From NCBI RefSeq assembly GCF_026745355.1, contig NC_079204.1, positions 54,876,633-54,940,632 on the forward strand: a DNA stretch of 64,000 nt. The letters run 5' to 3'. Of the stretch, positions 46,401-56,800 are shown in pieces (the stretch's first letter is position 1; every line of letters begins with the position of its first letter). Under the pieces are notes generated by a model. The model saw only the letters and a list, made by a program, of their open reading frames with translations. It did no database searches and was not told the DNA's origin. Position numbers and translations under genes: made by a program. This DNA is from Beta vulgaris subsp. vulgaris (Eukaryota > Streptophyta > Magnoliopsida > Caryophyllales > Amaranthaceae).

Positions 46401-47473
46401 CCATTTCACCCTCTCCCCGTTGGCCCTTTTCCACACCACCCCCACCACCTACCTTCCCACTGCTACCTGCGACAACCTACTCGCGCGACGTCGGTCCACC
46501 GCAGCCACCACCCTCAAAAAAGCTGGCGATCTTTTTGTAAAAAAAAAAAGGGCGAATTTTTTTTTTTAAAACGCGAACGTCCGGCCAGGACGTTCGCCCC
46601 ATGGTATGAACGTCCGGCGAGGACGTTTCGGCCATGGGGTGAACGTCCTGGCCGGACATTCATACCATGGGGCGAACGTCCAACTGGCTGGACGTTCGCG
46701 ATTTTAAAAAAATTTCGCCCAGCTTTTTGAAGGTGGTGGTGGTTATGCGAAGGTGGTGGTGGGGGCTGGTGACGCGAATGTGGTGGAATTGGTGGTGGGG
46801 GTGACGCGAAGGTGATGGCAGGGGGTGGTCGGGGTTGGCAGGGGTGGTAGGGGTGGTGGGTAGTGTGAGAAAAAAAAAAGGGTATAATAGTCTAAAAAAA
46901 TAAACTTGGGCGATTTTAAGTAGATTTGGGGGCGACGAATAGAAATCGAGTCTTTTTTCTTGTTTCTAATTGATTTACCCATTAGGATTAATTCGTTTTG
47001 TGCTCGCAAAGTAAATGAACTGCTCCTTTAATTTCTATTCATTGTTCCTAAATGGAATATCTTGATTATCAAGCCAAATTTTGTTGATAAATTATCAGTT
47101 ATCGCCAATATATTATATATATGAATAAGATATCATGTGGAATATTGTTTTTATCTAATGAATTTACACAACATCGATTTTTTTTAAATTCTATCCAACA
47201 CGTAATTAGAGATATCAATGATTAACATTTGTAACGAAAATGGTGAAAAAACAACTGAAACGACAAAAAGAAACGGAGGATTATGATAGTATGTATCATG
47301 TATGCATTATGTTCCGCTGGAAACTTGTGTACATGTTTTTCCTTCATTTCTTGCTACTTGCTCACATAATTTTCCTTTCCCTAACTTGTTCTTCACTTCA
47401 CATGCAGATGCTGAAAACATCCACAAGCTATGAAGGTACTTATGATGATCAAAATAATCTAGATCTCACTTAG
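40481..47473 (+). CDS. Small GARP/Myb-like domain protein, copy 2, four exons
   Basis: Exons 40481-40555, 42206-42323, 42445-42524 and 47408-47473 splice in frame to 112 residues. Exons 2-4 have exactly the same lengths and phases as in copy 1. Exon 1 is shorter and more diverged ([20 protein letters not shown]). The GARP-like core [20 protein letters not shown] is identical; nearby changes are D(S/L)V and A(R/S)HEWL. The recognition helix again ends KHLE and passes into [10 protein letters not shown]. Intron 1 carries an inverted MITE pair and a hAT MITE. Intron 3 is 4.9 kb and holds a dehydrogenase fragment and a fold-back element. It could be a micro-protein lacking DNA contact, or a recent pseudogene. 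No stops or splice-site losses are seen in either copy. Confidence 0.53.
40658..40970. mobile_element. PIF/Harbinger-like MITE A of an inverted pair
   Basis: The element 40661-40967 has ends GTAGGTGTTTGGTATA and TATACCAAACAACCGC, with TTA on both sides. The copy-1 site (about 11923, ATAATGCTTAGTAAAAC) is empty. Confidence 0.75.
41051..41366. mobile_element. Related MITE B, inverted relative to MITE A
   Basis: Ends are TAGTTGTTATTCGGTATAC and GTATACCAAACAACCACTA. Its left part (TAGGCAATAGAAATTCCCAT) is the reverse complement of the right part of MITE A. Copy 1 lacks it at about 12030. Confidence 0.7.
41407..41972. mobile_element. hAT-like MITE with 8-bp target duplication, copy 2
   Basis: The element 41415-41964 starts TAGGGGTTAAAGTT and ends AACTTTCACTCCTA, flanked by GTTACGGG (41407-41414 and 41965-41972). 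Copy 1 has one GTTACGGG and no insert at 12076-12083. The interior is rich in GGATTGGATT and AATCCAA words. Confidence 0.9.
42950..43580. mobile_element. Inverted-repeat element with iterated GAACATTT words, copy 2
   Basis: Counterpart of 13065-13690, with the same ends (ATTGTGCTCTCAGGAACACA on the left) and the same internal word pattern. It predates the duplication. Confidence 0.5.
43948..44078. repeat. Iterated TTCAGTT array, copy 2
   Basis: Counterpart of the block at 14040-14195: GTTCTTTTGAACTTATTTTC, then TTCAGTT units, ending CTTAGTCCTAAAGAACG. Confidence 0.5.
44422..44530 (-). pseudogene. Captured dihydrolipoyl dehydrogenase exon fragment, copy 2
   Basis: Reads [20 protein letters not shown] then AVDK and a GT donor, paralogous to 14527-14640. 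Both copies share the Gly-to-Asp change in GxGxxG, so capture and decay began before the tandem duplication. Confidence 0.7.
46190..46945. mobile_element. Long fold-back (giant imperfect hairpin) element
   Basis: The two halves are inverted copies of each other. The outer ends both contain ACTTAAAATCGCCC followed by a T-rich stretch (left at 46210, right inverted at about 46920). Inside come CCACCACC-rich and GGTGGTGG-rich arms, then AGCTGG and GGGCGAA blocks. At the centre (46551-46720) is a GC-rich nested palindrome. Copy 1 lacks the element. It has no coding capacity, and target duplications were not resolved. Confidence 0.7.
46551..46720. repeat. Nested GC-rich palindrome of GAACGTCC hairpins
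   Basis: CGCGAACGTCCGGCC..GGACGTTCGCCCCATGG on the left mirrors CCATGGGGCGAACGTCC..GGACGTTCGCG on the right, centred on CCATGG at 46632-46637. Each arm itself contains hairpins of the type GAACGTCC..GGACGTTC. It is flanked by GGGCGAA/TTCGCCC and AT-rich spacers. Confidence 0.85.
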
Positions 47474-48169
47474 TTCTTGTGTATCTAATGTCTACCTTCT
47501 TGTTTATATTGAGCGTATAATATACTTCCTCTATTCTTTAATTTCTTAATTGCAACCTATCTTTTTCACGGATTTTTATACAAATTTTGACCATTAATAT
47601 CGTAATTATGTGTAAGTAAAAATTAAAAAGTTTATATTTAAATAATATAAAGATGAATCTAACAATGTTTCATTTGATAATTAATATTGATTACTTTTAA
47701 ATATATATACGGTTAACATTCTTTCTTCCCTTGGACCCTATCCAAAAGCTTCGCATAAGCGATTACATACCTCTCTGATTTGGAAAAAGATGATCTTGCT
47801 TGGGCCACTGAAGAAGAAGATTGATTGAATATTGAGGAATTGGACTTAGCATTCTTGCTATCTCTTGAATGCTTTGATCCACCTAAGCCCATTTGTCAAG
47901 TTTAATTATAAAAAAATATATGTTGCAATTAGAAAAGAACGGATGAAATATAAAAAATGAAATTACTCAAAGTTGCATTAAAGTCAACTTTGTACAATGA
48001 TAACTTTATGTTTTGCATTTGTGGCCTAACTAAACTATGTTATAAACTACATCATTTGTATAACAAATTTTCATGTAAAACAAAGAGTGGCATACCTTAA
48101 AAAAAAACCGCAACAATAGATTGTTTGACCACTCGTTAAGATTTATCTAACATTCCTCTTGTTGCAATA
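47474..48169. other. Upstream region of NB-less LRR gene copy 2
   Basis: Paralogous to 16278-17028, but lacks the SINE and carries a roughly 180-bp insert at about 47714-47895. The promoter of the gene at 48170 would lie here. Confidence 0.45.
47716..47894 (-). CDS. Small ORF on a copy-2-specific insert, unrecognised
   Basis: An ATG..TAA frame of 59 codons on the minus strand, beginning MGLGGSKHSRDSKNAKS. It is serine-rich in the middle and ends with RYVIAYAKLLDRVQGKKEC. Its limits nearly coincide with a segment absent from copy 1, where ACGGT and CAAGTTTAATTAT are almost adjacent. I do not recognise the family. It may be a captured gene or retroelement fragment. Whether it is expressed is unknown. 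Confidence 0.3.
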
Positions 48170-49978
48170 ATGGATACAGGCAAGAATACATGGATAGGGA
48201 GCACATCAGGGAAAAAACCAGAAAGAAAGCAGTTGGGTGTACTAGATCAAAAATCAAGCTTGTCAACAGGAAACAAAGATGTGGTGAGGAAAAAATTCTT
48301 GAATAAATTGCAAGATATGGCTTTGTCAGCAGATGAAATTAAGTATCACTTAGAAGGGGAGAAAAAAATGTGGCACTTTTGCACACTTTTTACCCAAAAT
48401 CATGAGTTTGAGAAAGACACACTTATTCAACAGTGGATATCAGGAGGTTTTCTTAAGGGTGAGCATAAGTATAGTATTGGTGACTTCTATTTCAGAATAC
48501 TATTGTCTAATGACTATATTACAAAAGCAACAACATGGTCTCCAAATGCAAAAGACATATATAAAGTAAATACAAATAAGTTGAAAGAAGATAATAGCAC
48601 AATGTTACATAAGAAGTTTTCTCTATTGAAGAACTTGCATCATCATAAAGCATCTAAGGAAGTGCAATATGTTTCGTTGGTGGTTGATGGCATCGACGAA
48701 GTAAGTCTTGAGAGATTGAAAGAGTTCAAGGATCTTAAAGCACTTCTACTGTTATCTGAGGATGTTTCAAGTATTAGCAAGATACCGCGAAATGTATTTG
48801 CAGCTCTCAAGCATATGGAGGTGTTGGATTTGAGTAGAACTAATATCTCTGAGTTGCCTAATTCAATAGGGAATATGATTGAACTAAAGTACTTAGATCT
48901 TTCATTTACCCTGATTGAGTTATTGCCTGAAACTCTAGAATGCCTCTTGAAATTGGAAACCTTGAAACTCAAAGAATGTAGAAGGTTATTTAGACTACCT
49001 GAAGGGATGAAAAAGCTAAGATCTCTGAAACATCTTGAGCTTGATGTCCTTGGACAGTTATCTTTGTTGCCGCGAGGAATGGGAGAACTTACAGAGCTTG
49101 AGACCTTATCAGCATATCTTGTACATAAGGATGATGGTCGAAGCATCGAAGAATTGAAAGAAATGAATAAGCTTAAGGGAAGTTTTTGCATATCAAGGTT
49201 GGAAAATGTTGTACATCCTTCAGAAGTTAAGAAAGCTGCGTTATTCAAAAAGAAGCATTTGAAGGAGTTGGAGTTGAGGTGGAGTGACTTGCATCAATCT
49301 AGTAATAAGCAAATACACCAAGATGAGATTCTTCAAGCACTATCCCCAAATTCTAGCTTGGAACAACTACAAATATCGTGTTATGGTGGTACGAGCTTTC
49401 CTAGTTGGATCGGAGATCCTACACTCGAAAATCTTACTAGTATTACCCTGTTCAAATGTGATAATTCAGATGTACTTCCTTCTTTGGGACAACTACCATC
49501 TTTGAAGTACTTAAGCTTGGTGGAAATGAATAATGTGATAGAGATTGGGAAAAAGTTTCGAGGATTCGATAGCACTTCTGTTGCATTTCCAAGCCTAGAG
49601 AGATTTACAATTGTTGGCCTCTCTAAGCTGGAAATGTGGAAAGAAGTAGAGAAGAGAGATTATCCATCTCTTCAAAAGCTCACAATTGAGCGTTGTTCTA
49701 ACTTGGTTGCAATCCCATCTTCTCTGTTTATGCAACTGTACAGTCTCAAGCATGTCGAAGTAATCAACTGTCGAAAACTTGCTGCATTGCCTGACTATAT
49801 CTTGTCCATATCACTTGTGACTTTGGTGATAGAAGAATGCCCTTTGATCACAAAATGGTTTCGAAAACACCAAGATAAAGATCGTTTAAACACTCAACTT
49901 GTGCAAAATTTGTGGATTGATCGAGAGCAGGTTACAAATTTAGGACTTGACCTCGCAAGAGATACTCTTGTATTCTAA
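48170..49978 (+). CDS. NLR-derived winged-helix + LRR protein lacking the NB domain, copy 2
   Basis: 602 residues in one exon, about 95% identical to the copy-1 protein (17029-18840). It has the same layout: an unrecognised basic N-terminus, a winged-helix region at about 58-118, a degenerate MHD (MLHKKF), then CNL-type LRRs. No CC, P-loop or kinase-2. In the RNBS-D-like stretch it reads CTLFTQNHEFE, having lost the proline of the usual LFP. About half of the differences from copy 1 fall in the first 165 residues, although these are little more than a quarter of the protein, so the LRR part is more conserved. One HHHH run is a residue shorter. It cannot bind nucleotide on its own. A regulator or decoy role and a still-open pseudogene are both possible. 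Confidence 0.85.
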   Translation: MDTGKNTWIGSTSGKKPERKQLGVLDQKSSLSTGNKDVVRKKFLNKLQDMALSADEIKYHLEGEKKMWHFCTLFTQNHEFEKDTLIQQWISGGFLKGEHKYSIGDFYFRILLSNDYITKATTWSPNAKDIYKVNTNKLKEDNSTMLHKKFSLLKNLHHHKASKEVQYVSLVVDGIDEVSLERLKEFKDLKALLLLSEDVSSISKIPRNVFAALKHMEVLDLSRTNISELPNSIGNMIELKYLDLSFTLIELLPETLECLLKLETLKLKECRRLFRLPEGMKKLRSLKHLELDVLGQLSLLPRGMGELTELETLSAYLVHKDDGRSIEELKEMNKLKGSFCISRLENVVHPSEVKKAALFKKKHLKELELRWSDLHQSSNKQIHQDEILQALSPNSSLEQLQISCYGGTSFPSWIGDPTLENLTSITLFKCDNSDVLPSLGQLPSLKYLSLVEMNNVIEIGKKFRGFDSTSVAFPSLERFTIVGLSKLEMWKEVEKRDYPSLQKLTIERCSNLVAIPSSLFMQLYSLKHVEVINCRKLAALPDYILSISLVTLVIEECPLITKWFRKHQDKDRLNTQLVQNLWIDREQVTNLGLDLARDTLVF

Positions 49979-50859
49979 TCCATGTAAATAGAGTATATAT
50001 GTCCTTTACATATGTACGCCTATTATGTATAAATAAGGTCCTTGATGTACAAATTTATGTGAATGTAAAACTATCTTTTTGGTTTCACAAATTATCATTG
50101 TACTGTAACTATGCAAATGATCTTTTATAAATAGTTATGTAATATAGGAAGACTGGAAATGGAAGACAGTGCTTGGATGCTAAATAAATTATGGTTTTAT
50201 GTAACTATGTAAGTTAAAGCAATTTCTAGTTTTAAGAATGGAACAATAAAGTACTTCTAATTGCTAGAATAAAGGAAAACTACAAGAAGATGTTTGCGTA
50301 CCCGTCAAACCGTTTCATATTATTTATAACGATTTAACATAAAATATGAGTAGAAAATATCTAATCATTGCAAATAATATAAAACAGAGATAGTATAATT
50401 AATTAGTTCAGTAATTAAGATAATAATAGCAATATACTTTCAAAAGCCTGAATATTTGTCCTAAGTTCATACATACAGCCAACTTTAATTTATGAAGGGT
50501 AGCAACTGTTGTAGTTAATCACAAATCACACTTAGCAAGAATTTAAGTAAAAAAAAAGCCAAAGAAGAACTAACAGGTGGAGATGTCAAATCCCAAGAAA
50601 CAGATCACAAATGGCTCTGATGACACTGGTAGAAAACTCTACAAATGAAGTATACAGTAATACAGCATCCAAAAAAACCCTAGCTGAACCTAAATCTATC
50701 GAATACAATGATACAAAGAATATTGAGTATAAAAATCAATTGTGACATTTCCAAGAAACTTTAAAAAAAACAATTACAAATGCAAACTGATATCATACAA
50801 TATATATCTGTTAATTTTAAGAGGGAGGAAAAAACTCTACACATCTGTTCACTTGCTGG
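49979..50859. other. Convergent spacer between LRR gene and TWD40-2
   Basis: 3' ends of both genes face each other. It contains the empty sites for the copy-1 LINE (about 50255) and hAT MITE (50472-50479). No gene is seen. Confidence 0.6.
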
Positions 50860-53800
50860 CTACATAAGCAGTGCTAGATCAGCAAATGGAGACCTTGAGT
50901 TGCTTGGTTTAGCGACGACCTCTGGACCTATACTGTCGAGTAGTTGTTGCTCAGCAACTTTAGGATCCAAGGGGAGCTGAGTTAAATCAGTCGTAGGTGG
51001 TGGAGCTTCAGGTTGATTTGAGTCAGCTGGTGGTGGAGCTCCTGACTGACTAGAATCAGCTAGTTTAGTAGGTTCTGACTCGCTTGAATTGACTTGATTT
51101 GAAGCTCCTGTTTCACTAGAATCTGGTAAAGAAGATGTTCCTTCAGGTTTTGGTTGATTTGAAACTTCGGCAGAAGGAGCTACAGCTTCACCAGATTCCT
51201 CTCCAGCTTGGGTGGAATCTGGCGGAGGGACCTCAGGTTGGCTGGATTCTACTGTAGATGGAGCGCCAGGTTGACTGGACTCTACCGTAGATGGAGCGCC
51301 AGGTTGGCTTGACTCTGCTGTAGATGGAGCTCCAGGTTGACTTGACTCCGCTGTCGATGGAGCTCCAGGTTGGCTGGACTCTGCTGGAGGCACAACACTT
51401 GAATCACCAGAATCTGTTGGTGGTGGTGTAACACCATTAATTGGTGCGGTGGTAGGAGGTGCTCCTAATAACAACGGCTTACCAGGCTCCTGTTGTGACC
51501 CCTTTAAAGTAGGCAGCGGCTTCTTTGGAGCTGATATAGAGAGAGAGAGGGAGCTCATCCCTGGAGGAAGAATTTCAATAGGAGGTTTCTTGTCAGTGTC
51601 TCCTAGACTAGGAAGCTTGGGGTCCTCCAAAGAAGCTAAGAAGGCAGCAGTTGCATCTGTCTTAGTAGTCGTTCGAGTATGCTCAATCTCCTTCTGCAGC
51701 ATTTTATTCCAAGCCTCAACCAAGTTCTTAAGAGTTGGTCGTCCATGGGCCTGATATATATACACCAGTCAGATGAGAAGGCAGTGATAACAATTAAAAA
51801 GGAAAGGCTCCCTGTAACTTGAAAACCATACATGGGAATGAAGCACAGCCTCCGCAAGCATCCCTGTTTCATGCCATGCCTTCTCCATGAGAGCATTATC
51901 ACCCAAAACTGCAGCCGAGAATGCGGCTTCACGTCCCAAACCAAGTGAGACTAAATTATTCACCAAAGTCTGTAATCAATTAGAGCATTAGACAAATTTT
52001 CAGGCCACAGGAAGAACCATAACAAAAAAGAAGCAACAGATGTGAAAAAGCAATATTCGAACAAATCCACATGAATAATGTATAACAACTAAGACAACCC
52101 AGAAAAGGAGCAGTGTCACATATCAGAGCATTGAAGAACCATTAAGATGCCTAACTAGAATACCTAGGACATCAACCTCTATGGTGTTGCAGGGATAAAT
52201 CTACATCAAAAAGGACTCCCAAGTTATTGCTCACCACTTCTGTAAACACATACACTGCCTCAATGAGAAGCTGCGAATAGAAACGCCTTACCCACAGTCT
52301 CCCTGATGTCACACTAATTTCTAAAGATAAAAATTTTTATGTACTGTTAACATCTCTTGTACACTGGGTAGGTAAGAAAAACATAGAAGAGAAAGCAAAG
52401 CAGGATGTACATTTCCATAGTCGTGCAAGGATGGGAACCACTATCCCTGCATATTCTAGCAGGCTCACGTTGTTAATGTGTAATGAACCAACTTGGATAG
52501 ATAATAACGCAAGAAAGATGGAAACTTTTAGAGGGAAAGGACTAGTGTATTACTGAAAACAAGGCTGCAATTTCCAAAGCTTTTGAGGAGCTGGGTTCCT
52601 CCCAATACAAACCAAAGCTCAATGATTTTCTGAATACCTTTCTCCTGCTGCCCTTCCTCTACTTATAGGCTAGTCCTAGGAATATTCTTCTTCTAACAGC
52701 AATATTCAATCAAAAAGGACAAAACACTGAAATAGACAATATAGCTGTGTTGCCAATTGAATTCTTCTAGAACCTCCTTTCCTACTGATTTCCTGAATTC
52801 CCCTTGGATCTCCTTGCGTATGTGAACCTTAGTGGAGGAATAGATGTATTCCTGACATGATGATCAAGATAAGGATAGAGCACAAACCAAGCTAATTAAG
52901 ATCCAAAGGCCAAGATCCACCACTATGTTCTGTGAAACATTCACCTTCTGGAGAGAGAAAAAAAACAGTATCTTTGTCCAAAGAAATGCACTGATTAAGG
53001 GCAGGTACATGGGGGGTAAATAATTGAAAATTACTGAAGGCATGTCTTTTACGCATATTATAATTAGATGATGAAATTCACAAAAGTAAGCATCATAAGA
53101 TTGATAAGTAATAATCCAGATGCTAATAGCTTGAATTACAGCATATGGGTAAACAAAAGAGGAAGAGCACATGAGGAACATACACTTAAGCGTGTTAACT
53201 CTCCGTGGTTTGCAAGTCGCAAGGCCAGGCCCCTCAACTCATGACTTTGCAAGGATCCCTTTATGGAACCAGCAGCAGCCAAACGCTTAAGGGCTTCACG
53301 AGCAATCTCAGCTTGTGCCGTTGCATCTGCAGCATCAATAAGATCCAAAAACTGCTTCGCAAATTTTGTTATTCCTTGAACTGCGTCGACTATATTTTCT
53401 TTCTTAGCAGCTACATTTAAAAGGTTCGTCAAATCCAACCCTGAAGTTTCTTTTCCTATATCCCTGCTATTGCTCATAGTCAAAAGACATTGAAGAGCTC
53501 TTTTCAAATCATTTCCCTGCATGGCCAGATCAAACTCCAACCTGCAATATGAAAGATGAAATCACAGATTAAAAACTTTTATCAGCAGTGTATAATAGCA
53601 ATGATGCAGGCATCGACTAATCAAAATGTTGGCCACTACAAATCATAAAGAGCAATTGGCCTTTCCCATAAGCAGAATCAGCACTGTGTCTTAGTTGAAA
53701 AGATCAGCAACAACTTATATCTAATGAAGTAGGTGTAAATATGGATGGGGAAAATATGCAGCATGAGCTTCACCTCTTAGATATTCCGGGCAAATGAAGA

Positions 53801-56800
53801 GCTTCTGCAGCATAACCCATTCCGAGCATAAATTGGGCCAAGTCATCATGATGCTCTCTGCCAAGTCTAGTAGCCCTGTGGATGCAAAAGCAATTAAATA
53901 ATTAATGAACCATCTCATAAAACACAAGCACCCAGCTAGCATGGGAAATCTGAAGAATAACATTACCATTTTACTGCACTGACAGCATCACCGTAGGCAG
54001 CAAGACAGCGGCAACGTATACCAGGATGACTGAGAGATAAGGCATGTGCACGCATATACCTGGAGGTGATATCAAGATGTGCATTTAAATAAAACTTACA
54101 TACACAAGAATACCGGATACAGGCAAGACAGAAGTAGCAACATTGAACAATTCAAGACAGAAAAATAATTAAGAAATGTCATAGACAAGTTCCTGTTCTT
54201 CTTTTCTGGTTAAGCATCAGATTAAGAAGAGCACCCATAAGTTTAGCTTCTTTTTACCACGCATGATATCACAGCTGCACTATATTTAAGATACTTTACC
54301 TATCAATTAGCCAGAGTACTCCATCTTTAACTCCCACAACCACAAGTGGACCAATTGGTCGTTTCTGCTCCATAGGGAAGCGAGTAACCGCAACAGCAAC
54401 TCCGCCACCACCAACAGCGATCTCGTTAGCTTTTCCATCAGACATTCCTGAATCATCCCCATCGATTTTCGATAGTTTTGGCAATGTTAAGTAAGGTGGC
54501 ACTGAAGGAGCATGCTGAAATGAAGCTAATCTTACAACCTGCAAGAATATTATCATCCATCATTCATCTGTTAATCATACAACACACATATTTTTACATT
54601 CTAAAGAATCAGCGAGCAATAGAAGATTTCACAACACATACTCTTTCATAAAGTTACACCCGCAATTAGCCACCAAGACTCTGTACGACAAGCCTACAAG
54701 CACCCAGCTAAAACGGCACAGTGAAATATCAGACTGGACTACAGGGCATGGCACAGTGTCTATACGAGTGGAGAAACATGTGAACAGGTGCTCGTTGGGT
54801 CCTAATCTCATCAGGATTCTTCATATATTTTCTTATTTCAACTAGGAAAGTACATGGTTTTGCCCTTCCCTTGTGGAGTAAATTTTACATACGCTAAAAA
54901 ATATCTTTTATTTAGTTAGTTATTCTACATGGTTTAAGAAGGTTGCTAGAGCCATGTTTGTTGATTCTTTTCCTAGTTGTTTCTGGAATTCTCAGCATCT
55001 ACTAACCTATAAATTGGGCTACATTTTTAACATTTTAATATAGGTGTTTGATCAATTAACACATATTTTGCTGCTGCAAAATAATGAGTTAATCTTTGTG
55101 AATTGGTGGTTAATTCCTCTAAACTTACACAAATCAGTTTAATTTAGCTTGCAGTTAATTTAATCTTTAAGCAAACTGCATAATCGATCCTTTAGCGTAG
55201 AATTCGGTGACCTAGCCTTTAGAGTTCAATCCTGATTCTATATGTCCGCACCGTATAGTGTAATTGGACCTACATCCAGATACATCAAGTTGCATAGCTC
55301 AATCAATAACACTCCATGAACCTATGCTACTTTATAGATCTAATACGTTTATATCACAACCAGCTGAAATTTCATCAGTTCTTACATGTGCTGTCAAGTG
55401 TCAAGGGAGTTTGAAGATCTGAATGATAGACATTCAGCAGTTTATCAACCAAGCTAGTCCTTTGAGATTGATTTTATCAGTCACATCAACCCAGGAAAAA
55501 TACAATCATCAGAAGTTTCCATACACAAGGTTAAAATAATCTGATTCCCGTGATTTGTTTCCTTGCCACAAAACAATTACAAAAAAAAAAAAAAGTAAAA
55601 CCTCCTAAAGAATAGAACATAACTTGCTATGCAGCACTGGGGAAGGAGCATACATTGTTGTGGAAAACTAAATACCTGCAGCATAGGTGGTCTCAAAGGA
55701 ATTCTCTCATTTGTCTCAGTTTTTGGACCATCAACTGATATTAGAGCCAATTCACCATGCTCAGCAACAGCTCTAGCTTGTACCTCTTTCAGTCTCAGTT
55801 CTTCTTTCATCCTCTTTGTCTCTATATCAATTTGAGCAACTCCAGCATCCACAAAAACCACCCTGACAGAGTTTCAAAATGAACCGCATGTAAGCACATA
55901 TCACAAACCAGAATCCTCTGAAGAATTTATGCCTAAAGCCTGCATCATATTCCAAGGTTTTATAGAATCACCGCGTTACGGTGATGAATAGTGCAGACCA
56001 TGAGGATTGCTCTGGCGAGTTTACTTCTTCTCAAGTGTTGCATTACGGTAATAAATAGTGCACAAACCATGAGGGTTGCTAGCTCAAAGGTAGAGTACTT
56101 GGCTTTTAAGTGTGGCTAGAATCTATACATATACTTCCTCCTCTCCAAAATTATTGCAACACTTGATTTTTGGCATGGAAATTTAGGAGGAAGTTGGAAG
56201 TGGGGCTGGTATTAGTAAGAGAGAAAAGTTGTTTAATATAAGTGGTCCCATGTGTGGGTATATTTTTTCCATGTATAGAAGTTTGCATTAATTAAAGAAC
56301 TACTAAAAGGCAAGTAATGCAATAAATTTGGAGCGGAGGAAGTAGATAGGATAAAGTTCACATGAGAACACTTCTTGTATGAGACCGTGAGAACAGTGAA
56401 AATTATAATCCATATTAGTGAAATTATAATCCATAATAGTGAAAATATAATCCTTCTCTGACATATTACATGATAATCCTTTTTCTTGAAAATATAATCC
56501 TTGGTGCAAGGGAAAAAAAAAAAGGTTATAGTTTAGCCAAAATGGATTACATATTGTTAAAAAGGATTCTAACAAAGTGTTCTCATGTTATCATGTAAGG
56601 ATTATTCTCATCGGAACCCAGCCCTATATATTAGTGCCCGTTTTTTCTTTGCTTGCATCATGTAGCTTGGGCGAGGTTTTCTACGAGACCATGGGAAAAG
56701 GAGAGAGATATAAGAAGGAAAGTCCATGTGATCAGAGAGAGATACAGAGAACACATTGCCAATTTAAGTAATGATGCAAGAATTATGCAACTTCCTTAAA

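Larger units (their letters stand above)
42525..47407. other. 4.9-kb intron 3 of GARP-like gene copy 2
   Basis: Paralogous to the copy-1 intron up to about 45655 and again from about 47005. The roughly 1.35 kb between is copy-2 specific and includes the fold-back element. No extra coding exon is seen. Confidence 0.5.

Noticed and set aside
46572..46700. CRISPR-like repeat array
   Set aside because: GAACGTCC units are inverted, not direct, and are organised as a nested palindrome in a plant intron.
56073..56145. Functional tRNA-Lys gene
   Set aside because: Only a 5'-exon-like part is present; no T-arm or acceptor 3' strand follows, and a MITE begins directly after.
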